Below are positions 46,170 to 59,111 of a stretch of 64,000 nt of DNA, one piece after another; positions within the stretch are counted from its first letter, which is position 1, and each line of letters starts with the position of its first letter. Position numbers and translations under genes: made by a program. This DNA comes from Apoderus coryli (taxonomy: Eukaryota; Arthropoda; Insecta; Coleoptera; Attelabidae): positions 18,269,135-18,333,134 of the forward strand of contig OU452202.1 in assembly GCA_911728435.2 (NCBI GenBank). The letters run 5' to 3'. A model generated the notes under the pieces. It saw nothing but the letters and a program-made list of their open reading frames with translations, was not told where the DNA came from and did not search any database.

Positions 46170-46925
46170 ATGTCAAAAAATCCTCACCAACTAGCAGCTC
46201 TAGCAAATGCCGCATGGCAATTCACTAAAATGCTACTGGTAGTCACAACAAACACCACATTACATCTATTGAAAACTGGGCAAAAAGAAGTCGTGAAACA
46301 GTATGGTGACTATATGAAAACGCACCCGGAAAGTCAAAAAGCATTACAAATGTTAAAAGGTGCAGCAACGAATGCAGCAAGTGCAAGTCAGTCTGCTATA
46401 AAGAAAAATATATCGTCTCAAAAATTGACTGACATAGCTCAAAAAGCTAAATCTGATATGGCAATGAGTTCGAAAAAAATTGCATCGATAGAGAAGCAAC
46501 CGAAACCGCTAACTACTACACCTGTCAAAACTGATGTTGAAGCAGCTAAACGTGAGTTAGAGTCTATTAAATCAAAATTAGAAATAGGAGTACAAACCGC
46601 CAAGAAGGAACTACAAAAGCTCGTTCAAGCTGCTGAGGCTTCCAAAAAGAGCTTCGATGAAGCTAAGAAAAATAAAACTGGCACTGATGCGTTGAAAAAA
46701 ATTGAAGGTGACTATAAATCTAAACTATCTAAAGCTACTGAATTTGCCGATAAAGAATTGAAGAGAATCCAACAGTTAGCTGATAAATTAATAAAAGAAT
46801 TTGAACAGAAGAAGCAAAACATTAAAGTTGGAGACATTGTGATGATGATGCAGACTGCTGCTAGTAAAGCGCTGAAAGAATTAGAAGATGCTAAGAAGAA
46901 AATTGGTGCAACTGTGAGGAAATAG
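46170..46925 (+). CDS. Uncharacterised lysine/alanine-rich coiled-coil protein, single exon (orphan gene)
   Basis: 251 codons. In-frame TAG at 46146-46148 lies upstream and the ATG context (AAAAACAATG) suits an animal start. Residues 1-45 are more hydrophobic (AALANAAWQFTKMLLVVTT), a possible membrane-associated or organelle-targeting helix though not a clear signal peptide. Residues 60-100 are A/S/K-rich. About 115-245 form a long charged helix with heptad-like hydrophobic spacing (VEAAKRELESIKSKLEIG, KKELQKLVQAAEASKKSFDE), a probable coiled coil. It ends basic (KKKIGATVRK). The family is unknown. It resembles LEA-like or structural helical proteins only in composition. The similar size and character of the divergent neighbour at 43280 suggest the two may be related or co-expressed. 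Confidence 0.75.
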   Translation: MSKNPHQLAALANAAWQFTKMLLVVTTNTTLHLLKTGQKEVVKQYGDYMKTHPESQKALQMLKGAATNAASASQSAIKKNISSQKLTDIAQKAKSDMAMSSKKIASIEKQPKPLTTTPVKTDVEAAKRELESIKSKLEIGVQTAKKELQKLVQAAEASKKSFDEAKKNKTGTDALKKIEGDYKSKLSKATEFADKELKRIQQLADKLIKEFEQKKQNIKVGDIVMMMQTAASKALKELEDAKKKIGATVRK

Positions 46926-47107
46926 ATGGAGGAATATTTAGAAAATTTTAAGTTAATTTTATTTGTATACATCCTATTATATCCGAAACATTATGTGACA
47001 GTAATATATAAAGTTCTTTTATATTTTACTTTATGTAGTTAACTATAATATTGCTCTAACATAACAAGCTCTATTTACATTATTAGTGTAGGTAGTTAAT
47101 CTAGGCG
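46926..47107. other. 3' flank of orphan gene
   Basis: AT-rich 3' flank. No canonical AATAAA within the first 100 bases. ATATAAAG near 47006 could serve as a variant poly(A) signal. Confidence 0.25.
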
Positions 47108-47936
47108 GGTAAGATAGAAAAAATTAGTCACACGGTAATCTCTGTTAAAATGAGTAGTCAATAGGGTCCTTATTAACCCTTTAAAAGTCACCCTTTGTCG
47201 CATTGGCAGAACTTGAAAAAATGGCCGCTATCTTTAATATTTTGAAGTCCCGTGAGACAGATTTCCAGATGGAAGTCTGTCTGTGTGTCTGCATGTATTC
47301 TTCCACGATAACGCTTCAACTAATTGAGCTAAATTTTAGTACATGCGTTTGGGGGAGTCCTAGGACGAACCCATTAGTTTTTGGTTGAAATCGTTTTAGC
47401 CCTCAACACGCAAATTCTTAAATGACAGTAGGTGTCGAGTGATAAATCATTTGCAAGCATTTTTTATCTGCTTTACAGCAATAGGTTTCTTTTGATATTT
47501 GCCTTCATCATTCTTGAGAAAGTTGCGTTTAAAAGTTGCAAATATGTAGTACGGAGACCGCTGACTCAGAAAGCTCATAAATTATTGAGGTTGGTCTATC
47601 GATATCGCCTTCGGGAATGTTTTGGGGTGACAAAAAAGGTTCTTTGAGCATTTTTCATAAATTGCAGACTATTCCAGATATTACAAATTTAAAAAAATCT
47701 CATATTGCCAAATCAAATAAATTTCAATAACTTTTTTGTTGTCTGGTCAATGTTCTTGAAGTTTGTTCATTTCAGGTCTCTTGAGATTTTTTTGTAATGC
47801 ATACTTCAGGATGGTGGCCAGTTCCGCCAATGCGACAAAATGCGCCTTTTAAAGGGTTAATAAGGACCCTTTTAACTATCGATTTCCGCAGAGATTACCT
47901 TGTTACTCATTTTTTCTACCTCAACCAACCTATTTT
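47108..47936. mobile_element. Non-autonomous DNA element with ~90-bp TIRs
   Basis: Outer blocks GGTAATCTCTG on the left and CAGAGATTACC on the right, and inner blocks GGGTCCTTATTAACCCTTTA and its inverse, pair over about 90 bp with small differences, continuing to GTCGCATTGGC/GCCAATGCGAC. The ~830-bp body has no transposase. It carries the dispersed repeat shared with 4325-4650, so that copy is probably a TIR-less fragment. Confidence 0.85.
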
Positions 47937-50360
47937 AACTAGCCTATATTGGATATAGAATATTTCTAGTTTTTTGAATGATGTATACTTCAATAATTGA
48001 GCTTCACCTATTTTCTTTAACGTTTTGGATAACTTTGTTGTTGAGTTTTGAATTTTCTGTTGATCGAGTTTTATCTGGTCGGTCTCAACTTTGTGGCCAG
48101 CTTGTTCAGCAGATGTATAATGACATCTTTTATGGCGTTATCTGAGACTCTGCATCTCTGAATGTCAGGAGATATTGCTAATACCACTCGACGAGTTACA
48201 TCTTACTATACTTATTGTCATAAATAAGATGATCATTATTATATCACCTGAAGTATTGTTTGTCACAAAAACCAGACGTTTCTTTCGTATGTATATTCAA
48301 AGCAAAAACATTATTACACCAGGTTGTTTTGCAATTCCAATTTCCCTCTTCATGCTATAAATCCATTTCCGATAATTTGTCAAACAACATAATACAATAA
48401 AACGAATTAAAATCGTATAAATAAGGTGAGAGCAAAAGCATAAACAATAAAATAAAACAAAACGCTCAGCAAATTTAGTCCCTTTTGATTCAGCTCTAAT
48501 CTAAACAATAATACAGCATGTTATTATTACACAAAACACATAAAATACAAAGAGAGCCGATATGGACCCGGAGCGCCATTATGGAAATGGATTTCGATTA
48601 ATAATATTGTGCTTGCGATGATGAATATCTATCTGGTTCGTTCGGGGGTGGTTTAAATAACACCTTCCAAAAGGGTATAGAGGGAAAATATCCTATTCAA
48701 ATATTTAAAAATAGCTGCACTTTTATTAGATTTGATTATACCAAGGGCTAACAAATATTTTTCTTTGTTTTGAATAAATTTAACTCTATACAATACGGGG
48801 TAAGTACAATTTTGTTCCTTCATTTATACAATTTTGGATTAATGTCGCATTTTAAACTCCGAGTTTAGATTGAGTTCGAAGGTCCTGTGTTCAAATCACG
48901 GTGGTTTTTCTTGTTTTTGTATTTTTATTTTCTTTAAATGGAGTTTCTATGGTGTTTGGATTCATAAGAACTATACCTTTATGAATGTAGAACAAACCAG
49001 TCGGTGGTAGCAAAATATAATCAAGAAGTTGATATTCCTTAATTTATGTTTGTTTGAGCCAAAAACAAAACTGCTGATAGTGATAGATTTTTCATATCTG
49101 AGTAATATTTTGAAGACATAAAAGTATGTATTTACTTTAAAGGAACCGAAAACTCAACCTCCGTATTATATTTTTATCTTAAAAACGACATGTACTTTTG
49201 AAAACGGTGAAGTGGCTATATTTATTCAATGAAAGCCCACAAAGAGATCTTGGCACTTTTTAGCACTAGGTATGTAAAGCTTTTTATAGCTGGAAAAGCT
49301 TTTAATTATTGATGTAAAGATTACCTACGAAATATTTTTCTAAAAAGGTTTTACGTGTTATTTTTTCGGCTCAAGGTGAAAAAAGCGAGGGCAGTACATG
49401 TATAGAGCGTATTTTTGTTAAACCCCTATTTAAATGTAAATCATATGTTATTTTTCCGATGCAATCGCTGGAATGAATACTGTTTTTTTTTTTCTCTCTC
49501 TGATTTTGTGGTATTGTTCTGTTAATGCTGTTATGTATACAAATATGGAAGCTACTCTTTGGTATATCTTTATCTATTCCTCATCACTAGTGGCGGTGTT
49601 CCTCAAAGATGCAATTTCTTCGCCGACCATCTTAAGCTCTTAGTATACCGGCATCGTCTGTTTTCGGCCCTAGAATGAACTAATCATTGTTCAAACCTGG
49701 TATAATGTCAATAATTTATCGCTGAACGTTCTTAGTTAATTTTTTATCAAATGAAGAAGCGATCCCAAATTTTTTGTATGGTTTGTCCTACCTTACATGT
49801 GTATTCGCATTATACAAATTTCCAATTTGCACTTTATCATTCTTATCTAAGCCTTAGTAGAAATTTACGTCAAAATGGAAAAACTACTTGGATTAACTAA
49901 ATTTTTACGACTACATATTAGGCCGATTCCATACACCACCGAGTACCACGCTTCATTGCTACTACTACTCGTATATTCCTTGGGTATGTTATAATATATA
50001 AAATACATGACTTGAAAATACAGGGTCGTTGATATAAATGGGTAAAATATAAGAGGTACCGGAAAAAGTTACATACCAAAGGATTGTAGTATATAATATA
50101 GTATACAGGGTCAAAATGCCTTTTTTAAAGGAACCCCCTGCGTATTATTGGATGTTTCAATCCCCCTAAATTCAACCGTTCCCGACTTATCGAATTTCGA
50201 AAATATTACCTAAATAATTCCTAGGTACTTGGAGAAAGAACATTTGTTTGAGATTATTATAAAATTTAGGTCTACAGTCTTATTTTTAAGATGTTCTTCG
50301 TTGATAATCATGAATCTGCTGAACAAAATTTTGTAGTGTATTTACAAGAGCATTTTAAGA
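47937..50360. other. Non-coding stretch
   Basis: At about 48855-48900 a TGTGTTCAAATCACG segment resembles a tRNA T-arm/B box but no full tRNA folds. Mariner-like ends occur near 50020 and 50103 (TACAGGGTC). No gene recognised. Confidence 0.35.
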
Positions 50361-50373
50361 AATATTATGAACT

Positions 50374-51290
50374 TCATGCCTGATCCAAGCTTGAAGCTCT
50401 TCGACATTTTGAGGTTTTTAATATGACCCCACAAGAAAAATTCAAGAGCGTTATATCGAGAGACCTAGCTGGCCATTCAATGATTCCCCTCCGCCCTATC
50501 CATCTGCCAGGAAACGTTTGATATAGAAATTCTCGTACTTCAATACCAAAATGCAAACGCACTCCATCCTGCTGACGCTATATGTGTTCTGGTATTAAAC
50601 TAGGATCATTATTGTTCGGAAATACTCGAATAAGTTCTGGAACTATTGATTCTTACATAAGTGCCAAATATCGAGCAGAATTTAAATTTATATTGATCAA
50701 ATACGATATATGATATAAAATATGATATGTCGACCAATAATATCATACCAAACATTGACTTCTAGAGGCGTTGGGTGTGAACTTGTTCCATCCAATGTGG
50801 ATTTTCATCTGACCAGTACTTACAGTTGCGCCGCTTCACTTGTCCATTCAAACAAAAAGTAGATTCGTCAGAAAACAAAATATTATTTATAACATTTAAA
50901 TGTTGCCTCAATTTCTCTATAATAACTTCGCAGAACTCGATCCTGCGATCAAAATCATCTCCACTTAAATATTGTAGTAGATGGATCTTAAAGGGATGAA
51001 ATTTTTCTAGCTTAGCAATCTTTTGCATTGAATATTGACACATGTTGTGATTTCATGTCAATTGTTTTGTCGAAGTTTTATATAACATCTAAAGAATTCT
51101 CTTCGCCATCAATGTTGCTGGCAATCCGACTTTAGAGACTGAGTCTGACGAAAACGACTCAAAGTTCTTGAAACTGTAGCGTTAGAAATTAAATCCTGGT
51201 CGGAATGCAGTCTTACGTAAAACTTCGCGTTGTATCACCTAAGCCTATCATCATTAAAATTGCTATGCGTTCGGTTTCATTTAAATATTC
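50374..51290 (-). pseudogene. Mariner DD41D transposase, heavily decayed
   Basis: Minus-strand remnants in order: start MEYLNETERIAILMMIGLGD (about 51290), second HTH area lost or frame-shifted, FHPFKIHLLQYLSGDDFDRR, the first catalytic D in LFSDESTF, NGQVKRRNCKYWSDENPHW, a gap, then FLYQTFPGRWIGRRGIIEWP ending in ARSLDITLLNF. In the last block the expected PLDFF aspartate reads LNF, and the SPD reads SLD. The second D segment is missing. Ends are uncertain because two TACAGGG-type termini surround it in conflicting orientation. Confidence 0.8.
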
Positions 51291-51538
51291 CATTTTGCGG
51301 GATAATCGTGACACTTGTTGTCAATTTAACACTTACAGCTGCGATTAAATCGCAGCTGAAAGTTAATGATTTACTTTGTACCATTTCCAAATCAAAACTG
51401 GGGAAGTCGGGAATGGTTAAATTTAGGTACATTGTGTGTATTACAATGTTTGCTTAAAGTTGATTGATGTATCCAATAATATACAGGGAGTTCCATACTT
51501 AAAATTATTACTAGCTAATATAGGCAATACCTGGGCGT

Positions 51539-51752
51539 AATGAACAACGGTATGACCTGCTTCGGACAATACTTCAGGGTAAAGTGCATGGGAAAAGAGG
51601 TCCAGGACGAAGAAGAATATCCTGGCTGCATAACCTGCGAAAATGGTTTAACTTAACCACTGCCAGACTTTTCAGGGCAGCAGTCAACAAAGTAAGAATA
51701 GCCATGTTAGTGTCCAACATCCGTAACGGATAGGCACCATAAGAAGAATATA
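51539..51752 (+). mobile_element. RTE-type non-LTR retrotransposon, 3' end
   Basis: Frame 51539-51733 encodes the last 64 residues of an RTE-type ORF: NEQRYDLLRTILQGKVHGKR, then GPGRRRISWLHNLRKWF and a final SNIRNG stop. The 'ILQGK..GKRGPGRRR-SWL-NLR-W' signature is characteristic of insect endonuclease/RT copies. A short GCACCATAAGAAGAA tail follows. Strongly 5'-truncated. Confidence 0.85.
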
Positions 51753-53150
51753 GGCATTTTAAAAACCTAAAACGTTTGTACCCATACATACCAGCGACCC
51801 TGTATAAATTCTTGACTGTTTGCCAAGAACCCATTAACTTTTAGCTCATTCTCGTTATAAATGAGTAATTTTTCTACCAAGAGAAAGTCACCACCGAAAA
51901 TAAAACAGAATAACAAGAAGTAACGGTGGAAAAACAAAACGGGAAAAATATAAAAAATGCTTGCTTGCATTGGAATTACTATATTTGAGACTGTTTCTAA
52001 AGAATTGGAGGTCATCTTCTGTTGAGTGACATACAGTCACACAATCATAATAATATTATTATTTAAATTTACCATATTATGGAATTTGGTAAATTTAAAT
52101 ATTTGGCAATAATTTGACGCATTTTACCAAACTGATGAATTCTACCACTTGTTTGCAGCCTTTTCAGTGTTGTTTGTTAAAGGAAAAACGAGAATTTTCT
52201 TAATTTTTTGGTCTTAGTGCAGAATATTTCCTATAGCGGGTGTCCTACCAGGAAGGGATTCGATCGATTATGGAGAAACTGCACTGTGAAACAATCTGAA
52301 AATCGGGTTTTGTCCGTAGGGCGACGGGACCAATTCGGCTAAAATGTTTTCAAGAATCTAGTGCTTCCGGTTATACCGGAAATGGGTGTCAACTTCCTTA
52401 TTGCAAATACGACCCTATATAAATTATCTTTTTTTAGATTCTCCTTGTAATTCTAAACATATTTCATGCATAATATGTTATACCTATCGCCAGCCGTTTT
52501 CGAAATATTTGAAATTTTATGTCAAAAATGACGTTTTCAGAATAAAGAATAATAACAATTATATGGAAGCTTTAATAATTTAATTTGTTAGAATATCCTA
52601 GGAGATATAGACCCACTTTAGGCGCCTACGTTAATTTTATTAATGCTGTTTACTAAGGACCAATTTTGTCCTAAAATTTTCAAACTCGAATTTCTCGAAA
52701 ACCTTCAAGTTTTTCGAGAAAAAAAGAAGTATGCCTTTTTTATGTAGAAAACTTTATTTTATCACATTTTTGACACAAAATTAATAAAAATCCCAGGGAA
52801 AAGAAGGTAGGTTATAATTAAGGCAAGGGTCCCCCCGTTTACCCGCCTATGGTCATCCTTTTTTATTCAGTTGCATGTCAGGTTACGACATTTAATTAGG
52901 TGAATAAATATGCTACATGTGGTTAATTCATCTTTACTCGTTTCGAAAATATTTCAAAAAAATCGTCCTCAGACAGTCATCTTTAACACCCTGTATCTTT
53001 GTAAATAAGGACTTTTCGAAAAATTACAGATTAGGTTTTTTTCAAAATTAGATGTGCCTAATTCGCTCACAAATTTTGGCCAGCTTTTTTTGAAACAGCT
53101 TGTATATTCTTTATGAGGAAATAGTGGGATATAGGCCGAAGTAGTCACAA
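51753..53150. other. Non-coding stretch
   Basis: Includes the dispersed repeat at 52225-52390 related to 18.7 kb. No gene recognised. Confidence 0.4.
52225..52390. repeat. Dispersed repeat copy (partner at 18.7 kb)
   Basis: Shares the GGAAGGG-TTC-GATCGATTAT block and the ACCGGAAATG block with 18700-18830, in the same order. Confidence 0.5.
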
Positions 53151-53159
53151 AATTCAATT

Positions 53160-53245
53160 AAAAGATCGCAACGTTTCGTGATTTTATTATCACTTTTTTA
53201 AGCTAAAACAGTTCCGAAATTTATCAACATCATCAGAACATGACT
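53160..53245 (-). repeat. Hammerhead-like / PLE terminal relic (weak)
   Basis: The minus strand contains CTGATGATG, then GGAAC, and further on a GTGAT/ATCAC hairpin directly followed by GAAACGTTGC. These are pieces typical of PLE terminal hammerheads but not in a form that folds as one. Possibly two merged decayed ends. Confidence 0.3.
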
Positions 53246-53585
53246 AGCAATCAGTTAAACTTATATAATTTCTTAACCAGTAGTTATTTGTTTTATACAA
53301 GAAATTGTTAATATATAACATTCACAAATGAAAGTAGAAATAACATAAAAATACAATACAATAATTTTCCTCTCTCTCCCATCAAAATGTACATAATAAT
53401 ATAAAACCCCAATATTTTACAGGATGTCCCATATAAGAATAAAAATTATTTTCGTTACAATACCTTTACGAATGGCTCTGTCATCAAACAGGTTACTAGA
53501 TCTTAATCTACATTGAAAAGTGCTATAACAAAGTTTTTGCAGAAATCAATTATCTCAAATAGCAAAAATGTTATCGGAAGTAATT

Positions 53586-53797
53586 GCACGAGTGCATCAA
53601 AATTACCGATAATCACAGCGTGTTGTCTCAAAACTGCATGAGTGCATTTTCATATTTTGGAGAAAGAGTCCGACACTGAAGGTGGAGGAGTCTTATAACA
53701 AAATATGAAAATGCCCGAATGTAGTTCTTCCAAGACAACACGCTGTCATGCAAAATTATCTGGTTATTTTGATGCACGAGTGTAATTCGGGGGAATA
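53586..53797. mobile_element. Foldback MITE
   Basis: Left arm 53586-53667 and right arm 53700-53797 are imperfect inverted repeats. They share GCACGAGTGCATCAAAAT, CAGCGTGTTGTCT and GCATTTTCATATTTTG blocks (left orientation), separated by about 32 bp. No ORF. Confidence 0.8.
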
Positions 53798-55549
53798 TTT
53801 CCCGAATACAAATACCTATTGGTTTAAATATTAAATTCCTATTTTTTTTTTTAATACAAAATATCCATTTTAAAACACGTATTGTCTGTTGTGTTTGGTG
53901 TTCTTTGGTTCGCTTTCCATCACCTTATTTTCTATAATTCTCAATGAATCACATCCGAAACGAGACATTTTTAAAAATATTTTTTGACTTTACTTGTCAA
54001 ACTGATTTTATTTTTAATTATCATGGATTCACAATGAGATTACTGTGAATACGTAACCAATGCAATTATCGCAGTGCTATTTCGGTTTCTACAGTGCAGT
54101 TACTGCTGTAATCAATCGATAATTGCACTCCTCTCATAGGATTTTTTACACATGAGGGAAATATTCTATAAGACATAAAAGATCGACCAAAATTGAGAAA
54201 CGCCACTTAGCGACTTAGCCTTTACAGGTAGCCAAAGTTAATTTGCACGAGTGAGTATTTCATGAAATTTGACCCTGGAGGACCTTGGCTAATGTTTTTT
54301 CTATCTTCGACAGGAACATGAGTTCCCATAAGAAAACGTCTAATTTGGGCCACCCTGTACGGTTCGCCACGTCGCGTTGGCATGCACCAGCGATATTAAA
54401 ACAATCTAAAAGTAATAACAAAAAACTTATACTCAATTTTTCACGTTTTACTTTAAAATTAGCTTAGTTATCAAATAGATGTCAGATGTCAGATAGATGT
54501 GGTGTTTCAGTAAGAAACTGCTGTATCTGTTCCCGTGATAGAATTTTTGACTTGTTCGCTTTATAGCCGCCCGACTGTCATAATTCTTGTCATTTTGAAA
54601 TGTCGATATCTTCTTTTGCATTAAGAGTTGCTTTTAGCATCAAATAAATTTGGATGAACTGTTACATTAGATTATGTTAAGAATAGATTTTTCGGTGGCA
54701 GGTTCTTAGTGGACGGGAAGTTCTGCTGTAGTTATTTTCTGTCAGTTGACCATGCAAATTTATAAACACTTGCTTTGCTGTTACCATAACAGTATGAGAA
54801 AAACAATTACATGGCCTACTATATTTATTTCCAGTTAAATTTAATACTGCCCGTAACTTGTTCACTTTCTTAAGTATTGAAAAAATTGGCACTTTCGACT
54901 TACGAACTACTGCTACTAACATAAGCAATTCAAAAGACGACTGGAACATTCTATACGATTACGATGTATTATTAAACATGAAAATTACCTAACAATATTT
55001 TTTCTTTCGAATGACCGAAAGAAAACCCAACAGTAAAAGTCGATCTTATAACAGTCCCATCGAGACACATCCAATCTCTGACTTGAGGGCAAGTATAACA
55101 CATTTTTAAGCGCAGCTATAGAGAGAATTATTAAAAAACAGAACATAATGGTGCTAAAGGATGATATCGAATTGTATCGTGATCATACAATATCAGTTTT
55201 CATTGATAGTTTCAGTTTCATGTCATTTCAGTTTTATAATGTCGTTGCTGTTGGTGCTATAAAGCTGAAACTGAAGCATTATGCTTAATACCAAATTGGG
55301 AAACGTGATATGAATTTGGAATTATGTTTTAGTATGTTATCTACATTTAGAGGTGCAGGACAAATTTGTGGAATGGTTGGTTGTAGTGAATTTCTAAATA
55401 ACTAAAATATAAAACAAGCCAATAACAATACCTACAACCTAAATCTATTTGTTTGGCCACTGTGGGTTGAAAAGTAACGGGCGAGCAAATTTGAGGTTAC
55501 GAAGTAAATTGGCTGTCAAATGATGAAATGTAAAGAATTGAGCTCTCAT
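53798..55549. other. Non-coding stretch
   Basis: AT-rich, no gene recognised. Confidence 0.4.
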
Positions 55550-55800
55550 CCTTTGACATTCATAAGTTGGGAAATTTTAACCACGGAACGCTAGAAGGAA
55601 GAATTTTAATTGTAAAAATTTACTATCTTCGTAAAATTCGAACAGCTTTTCCTCGTAATCAGACTCCTTCTGAGACTGCTGTGCGTAATTTAATCGCTAA
55701 ATTCGAGGGTCACGGTACTGTTGCTGACAATAGACCAAAACAATACCCTCGTAGTGGCCGTTGTGATGCAAACATAGCCGCTGTACAACAAAGTGTTGAG
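55550..55800 (+). pseudogene. Mariner-type transposase N-terminal fragment
   Basis: The HTH-bearing N-terminus of a DD41D-type transposase: TPSETAVRNLIAKFEGHGTV, then PRSGRCDANIAAVQQSVE. It stops at about 55800 where Jockey-like RT sequence begins in the same frame. No remainder of the transposase was found downstream, so it is a truncated relic. Confidence 0.75.
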
Positions 55801-57600
55801 TATATCTCTAGAGTACAGAATTCTCTCAATGACGATCCTCAAAATTTTTGGTCTTATTTCCATAACAAATCTGGATCATCGCGTTTCCCAGCCACTATAT
55901 GGAAGGACGATCAATCTTATTCTGATCCTCAAGCCATTGTCAACTCCTTTGCTACCTTTATCCATAATGTTTTTCTTAAATCATCTAGTGATCTTGCGCC
56001 GAATGTTCCTGGAGGCTTGTATATTGTCAATGTCGGGCAGATTGAGCTGTCAGACATATTTGCAGCTTCCAAACGCCTTAAAAACAAATTCATCTCTGGA
56101 TATGATAATATTCCCTCTTTTTTTGTCCGACATAGCATTTCGGTCTTAGCTCTTCCATTACAGTCAATTTTCAATCTAATTCGGGAATGCATCCGGACCT
56201 ATGGAAGGTATCTAAAGTTGTTCCAGTCTTTAAATCCGGCGAAAAGTCTCATGTTAATAATTACCGTCCAATTTCTATATTGTGCAATTTTTCTGAACTA
56301 TTTAAATCAATTTTATATGATCGGATCTATACAGCTGTAAGACGTCGGATTTCGCCTAACCAGCATGGTTTTATGTGTGGCCGGTACACCAATCTGTCAG
56401 TTATTACCCATTGTATCTGAAACTCTTGATCACTTGGGTCAACTGGATGTAATCTATACTGATTTCACCAAAGCGTTCGATAGCTAGACCATGGCATATT
56501 GCTGAGTAGACTGCATACGTATAAAGGATTTCCTTCTGGCTTGATATCTTTATGCAACTCATACTTGCATGATCGGAAGCAATATGTCTTTTACAAGGGC
56601 TTTAAATCTTGCTTTTACTCTGCCACGTCAGGAGTACCCCAAGGTTCTAACTTAGGTCCATTGTTGTTCCTTCTTTTCATCAATAACCTGGACTCGTGTT
56701 TACTTCAGCGTACTCTATTTTTCGCAGATGATTTTAAAATATTCGCCTGCATAAATTCAGTAGCAGATTGTATAAACCTGCAGCATGATTTGTGTGCTCT
56801 AGAAAGGTGGTGCGAGAGTAACAAATTGTCTCTTAACATTCGTAAATGCACGTGTGTGAGTTTTACACGTAAAACAACGTTTATTGACTATCCGTATGCA
56901 ATCTCCACAAATAAACTTGAACGATGTCGGGTATTCACGGATCTTGGTGTTACCTTCGATCAGAAGTTCCTATTTTTGGACCATATAGAAGGAATGATTG
57001 GTGAGGTATCTCGCATGTATGGCTTTATAATGCGTAACTGCAAAGCCTTCAATAATACCTCTGCCCTTATCACCTTGTTCAATGCCTAGGTGAGGTCGAA
57101 ATTGGAGTATTTTTCCATCATCTGGTATCCTCAGTATAATATTCATAAACTACAACTCGAACAAATTCAACGTAGATTTTTGAAATATTTAGTTTTTAGA
57201 ACCGATGGTGCTTATCCAGTAAGAGGTTTCGATCATGAATTGTTACTATCACGTTTTGACGTTGAGTCTGGAGTACCGAAGAATTCAGAGCTCATTAACC
57301 ATTTTATATAAATTGCTTAGAGAAAAATCGACTGCTCTTTTCTGCTATCTTGCTTGAATTTCTTAGTTCCTAGGTTAAATACCAGATCGAATTTAACATT
57401 TCACTTACACAGAGCTAGAACCAATGTGCTGTTAAGATCGCCTGTTCATGTCATGTGTTCTAATTTTAATAGAGTATCTGATAGGTGTGACATTTTTACA
57501 ACTACAGCCAATCAATTGAAAATGGTAGCTGCAGAGACATTTGTGGTTTAGGTGTGTGTATGTGTGTAGAATTAAATAGGATTTATAAATCAGTATTCAT
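55801..57600 (+). pseudogene. Jockey-like non-LTR reverse transcriptase, 5'-truncated, mutated
   Basis: Begins at YISRVQNSLNDDPQNFWSYF (linker after the endonuclease), then LKNKFISGYDNIPSFFVRHS, and (new frame) WKVSKVVPVFKSGEKSHVNN with NYRPISIL. The finger/palm follows with IYTDFTKAFDS, SGVPQGSNLGPLLF and the catalytic LFFADDFKIF, then the thumb (NKLSLNIRKC, FTDLGVTFD) and a degraded C-terminus. Frame breaks lie near 56190 and 56410-56490, with an in-frame stop at 57087-57089. The reverse transcriptase would copy element RNA at the target nick, but this copy is dead and lacks the endonuclease. Confidence 0.9.
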
Positions 57601-59111
57601 AAGTTTATTTAAGCATTTAAATTTTTAGTTTGTAATATTGTCCTTTAAATGGGAAACTGTTGGGCAATAAACGCTTTATTTATGTTAAGAACGCGAAAAC
57701 GAGTAAAAAGATAGAGAAAAAGAGAGTTGTGGGAAAAAAAAACTATAAACATACATATAGCAAATCATAAACGATTCAAATACAAAAAATATAACAATAA
57801 ATAAAAAAATAATTCACATGTAGCCTTGTTCAATTAGTTCCGTTTGTGCGTCAAATAATTCTTGAAATAGAGATCTCTTAAATTTCAGCCTAGAAAATCT
57901 CTTCAATTCAAGGAGACAGTCGATTATACCGTTTGGCGATATTATAGGAAAAATATCTCTGATACAATGGAGTGCTATACTGCGGGACTGTAATTGTGTC
58001 TTTATACGTCTCACGTTGACATTGTGGACTAGCTAACGTTTTGCTGATCTCCCTGTTAAATACACAAACATTAACACCTTCTAGTTTGGTTTGTTAAATA
58101 TAATGATACATACAATTGTAGTAGTCTTAGAAAGTGCTAAGAAGAATTAACATTGTAACATTGGATTTACGAAATTTCATGCAGCACAAATTGCCGCATT
58201 TTACGTTTCGAGAAATAGTTCCTCATCGCTTGTAATTAAAATAATTCTCGTTCTAAATTAGAATTGAACACAATCCAGCGGAATTTCTCATATAGTTTTT
58301 ACCAAGATGAAAATCTATTGTAATTTATGAATACTGAAATAATTAAAAGGAAATTAGGAAATAAATTTTCAGTGCGAGAACATTTTCTCTCTTGAGAACC
58401 GCTCTCTTTTGAATATTGATTGTGGAAAGTTTCTTTGGTGGATTTTATTCTATTTTTCCCCATCTCTTCTCTACTGCTCTAAAAAGAAAAGTGTTGAAAA
58501 CCAAAGAATAAAATTATAATAGTCAAACTCATGAAAGTTTGAGTTATGTTTAGTGAAGTGAGATGCTAGAGACAGGAAATTACGATTTGAGGCAACGTAC
58601 GAAATTCTACGGATTTTTAGTTTGTTTTTTAATTTGTTTAACTAATTTACTCTCTTTACTTTAATAATGCTCTGCAAAATGAAAAATGTCCATCAACTTA
58701 AAATAAAAGACAGTTTAATCTTTTATATAATTATTACGTGTAACGTGAATGTTGGTTACATTCAGTTTACTACTACAAAATGCATAATTCAGCACGAAAA
58801 TTTAAATTTCGGCAAGCGTCCGCATAATATGTGATCCGTTCAACGAAAATTTCAATCAACCGCAAATTTCATTCAAAGCAATTATTAATTACCAGACGTC
58901 GCCAGACCATTCTTTTTGTATACTGCGGTTTATTATCTCGGTTGAGATATTGACGTAAAACTTATACAGAGTGATTCTTCATAAATGGGTTTGCCAAAAT
59001 GCTTTATACAGGGTGAGTCACGAGGAACTGTACATACTTCTACCATAAGTAGTACGTTAGGGGATTATCAAATGACTATTAAAAAATGACTCCTTGTTTT
59101 GATTATTAATA
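57601..59111. other. Non-coding stretch
   Basis: A 66-codon minus-strand ORF (57814-58014) has no recognised family. A lone TACAGGGTGAGTCACG end lies near 59004-59023. No other feature seen. Confidence 0.35.

Noticed and set aside
48850..48905. tRNA or SINE at TGTGTTCAAATCACG
   Set aside because: Only a T-arm-like hairpin; no convincing A box, acceptor stem or tail.
54677..54949. 90-codon minus-strand ORF as a gene
   Set aside because: No domain, splice signal or composition distinguishing it from surrounding sequence.
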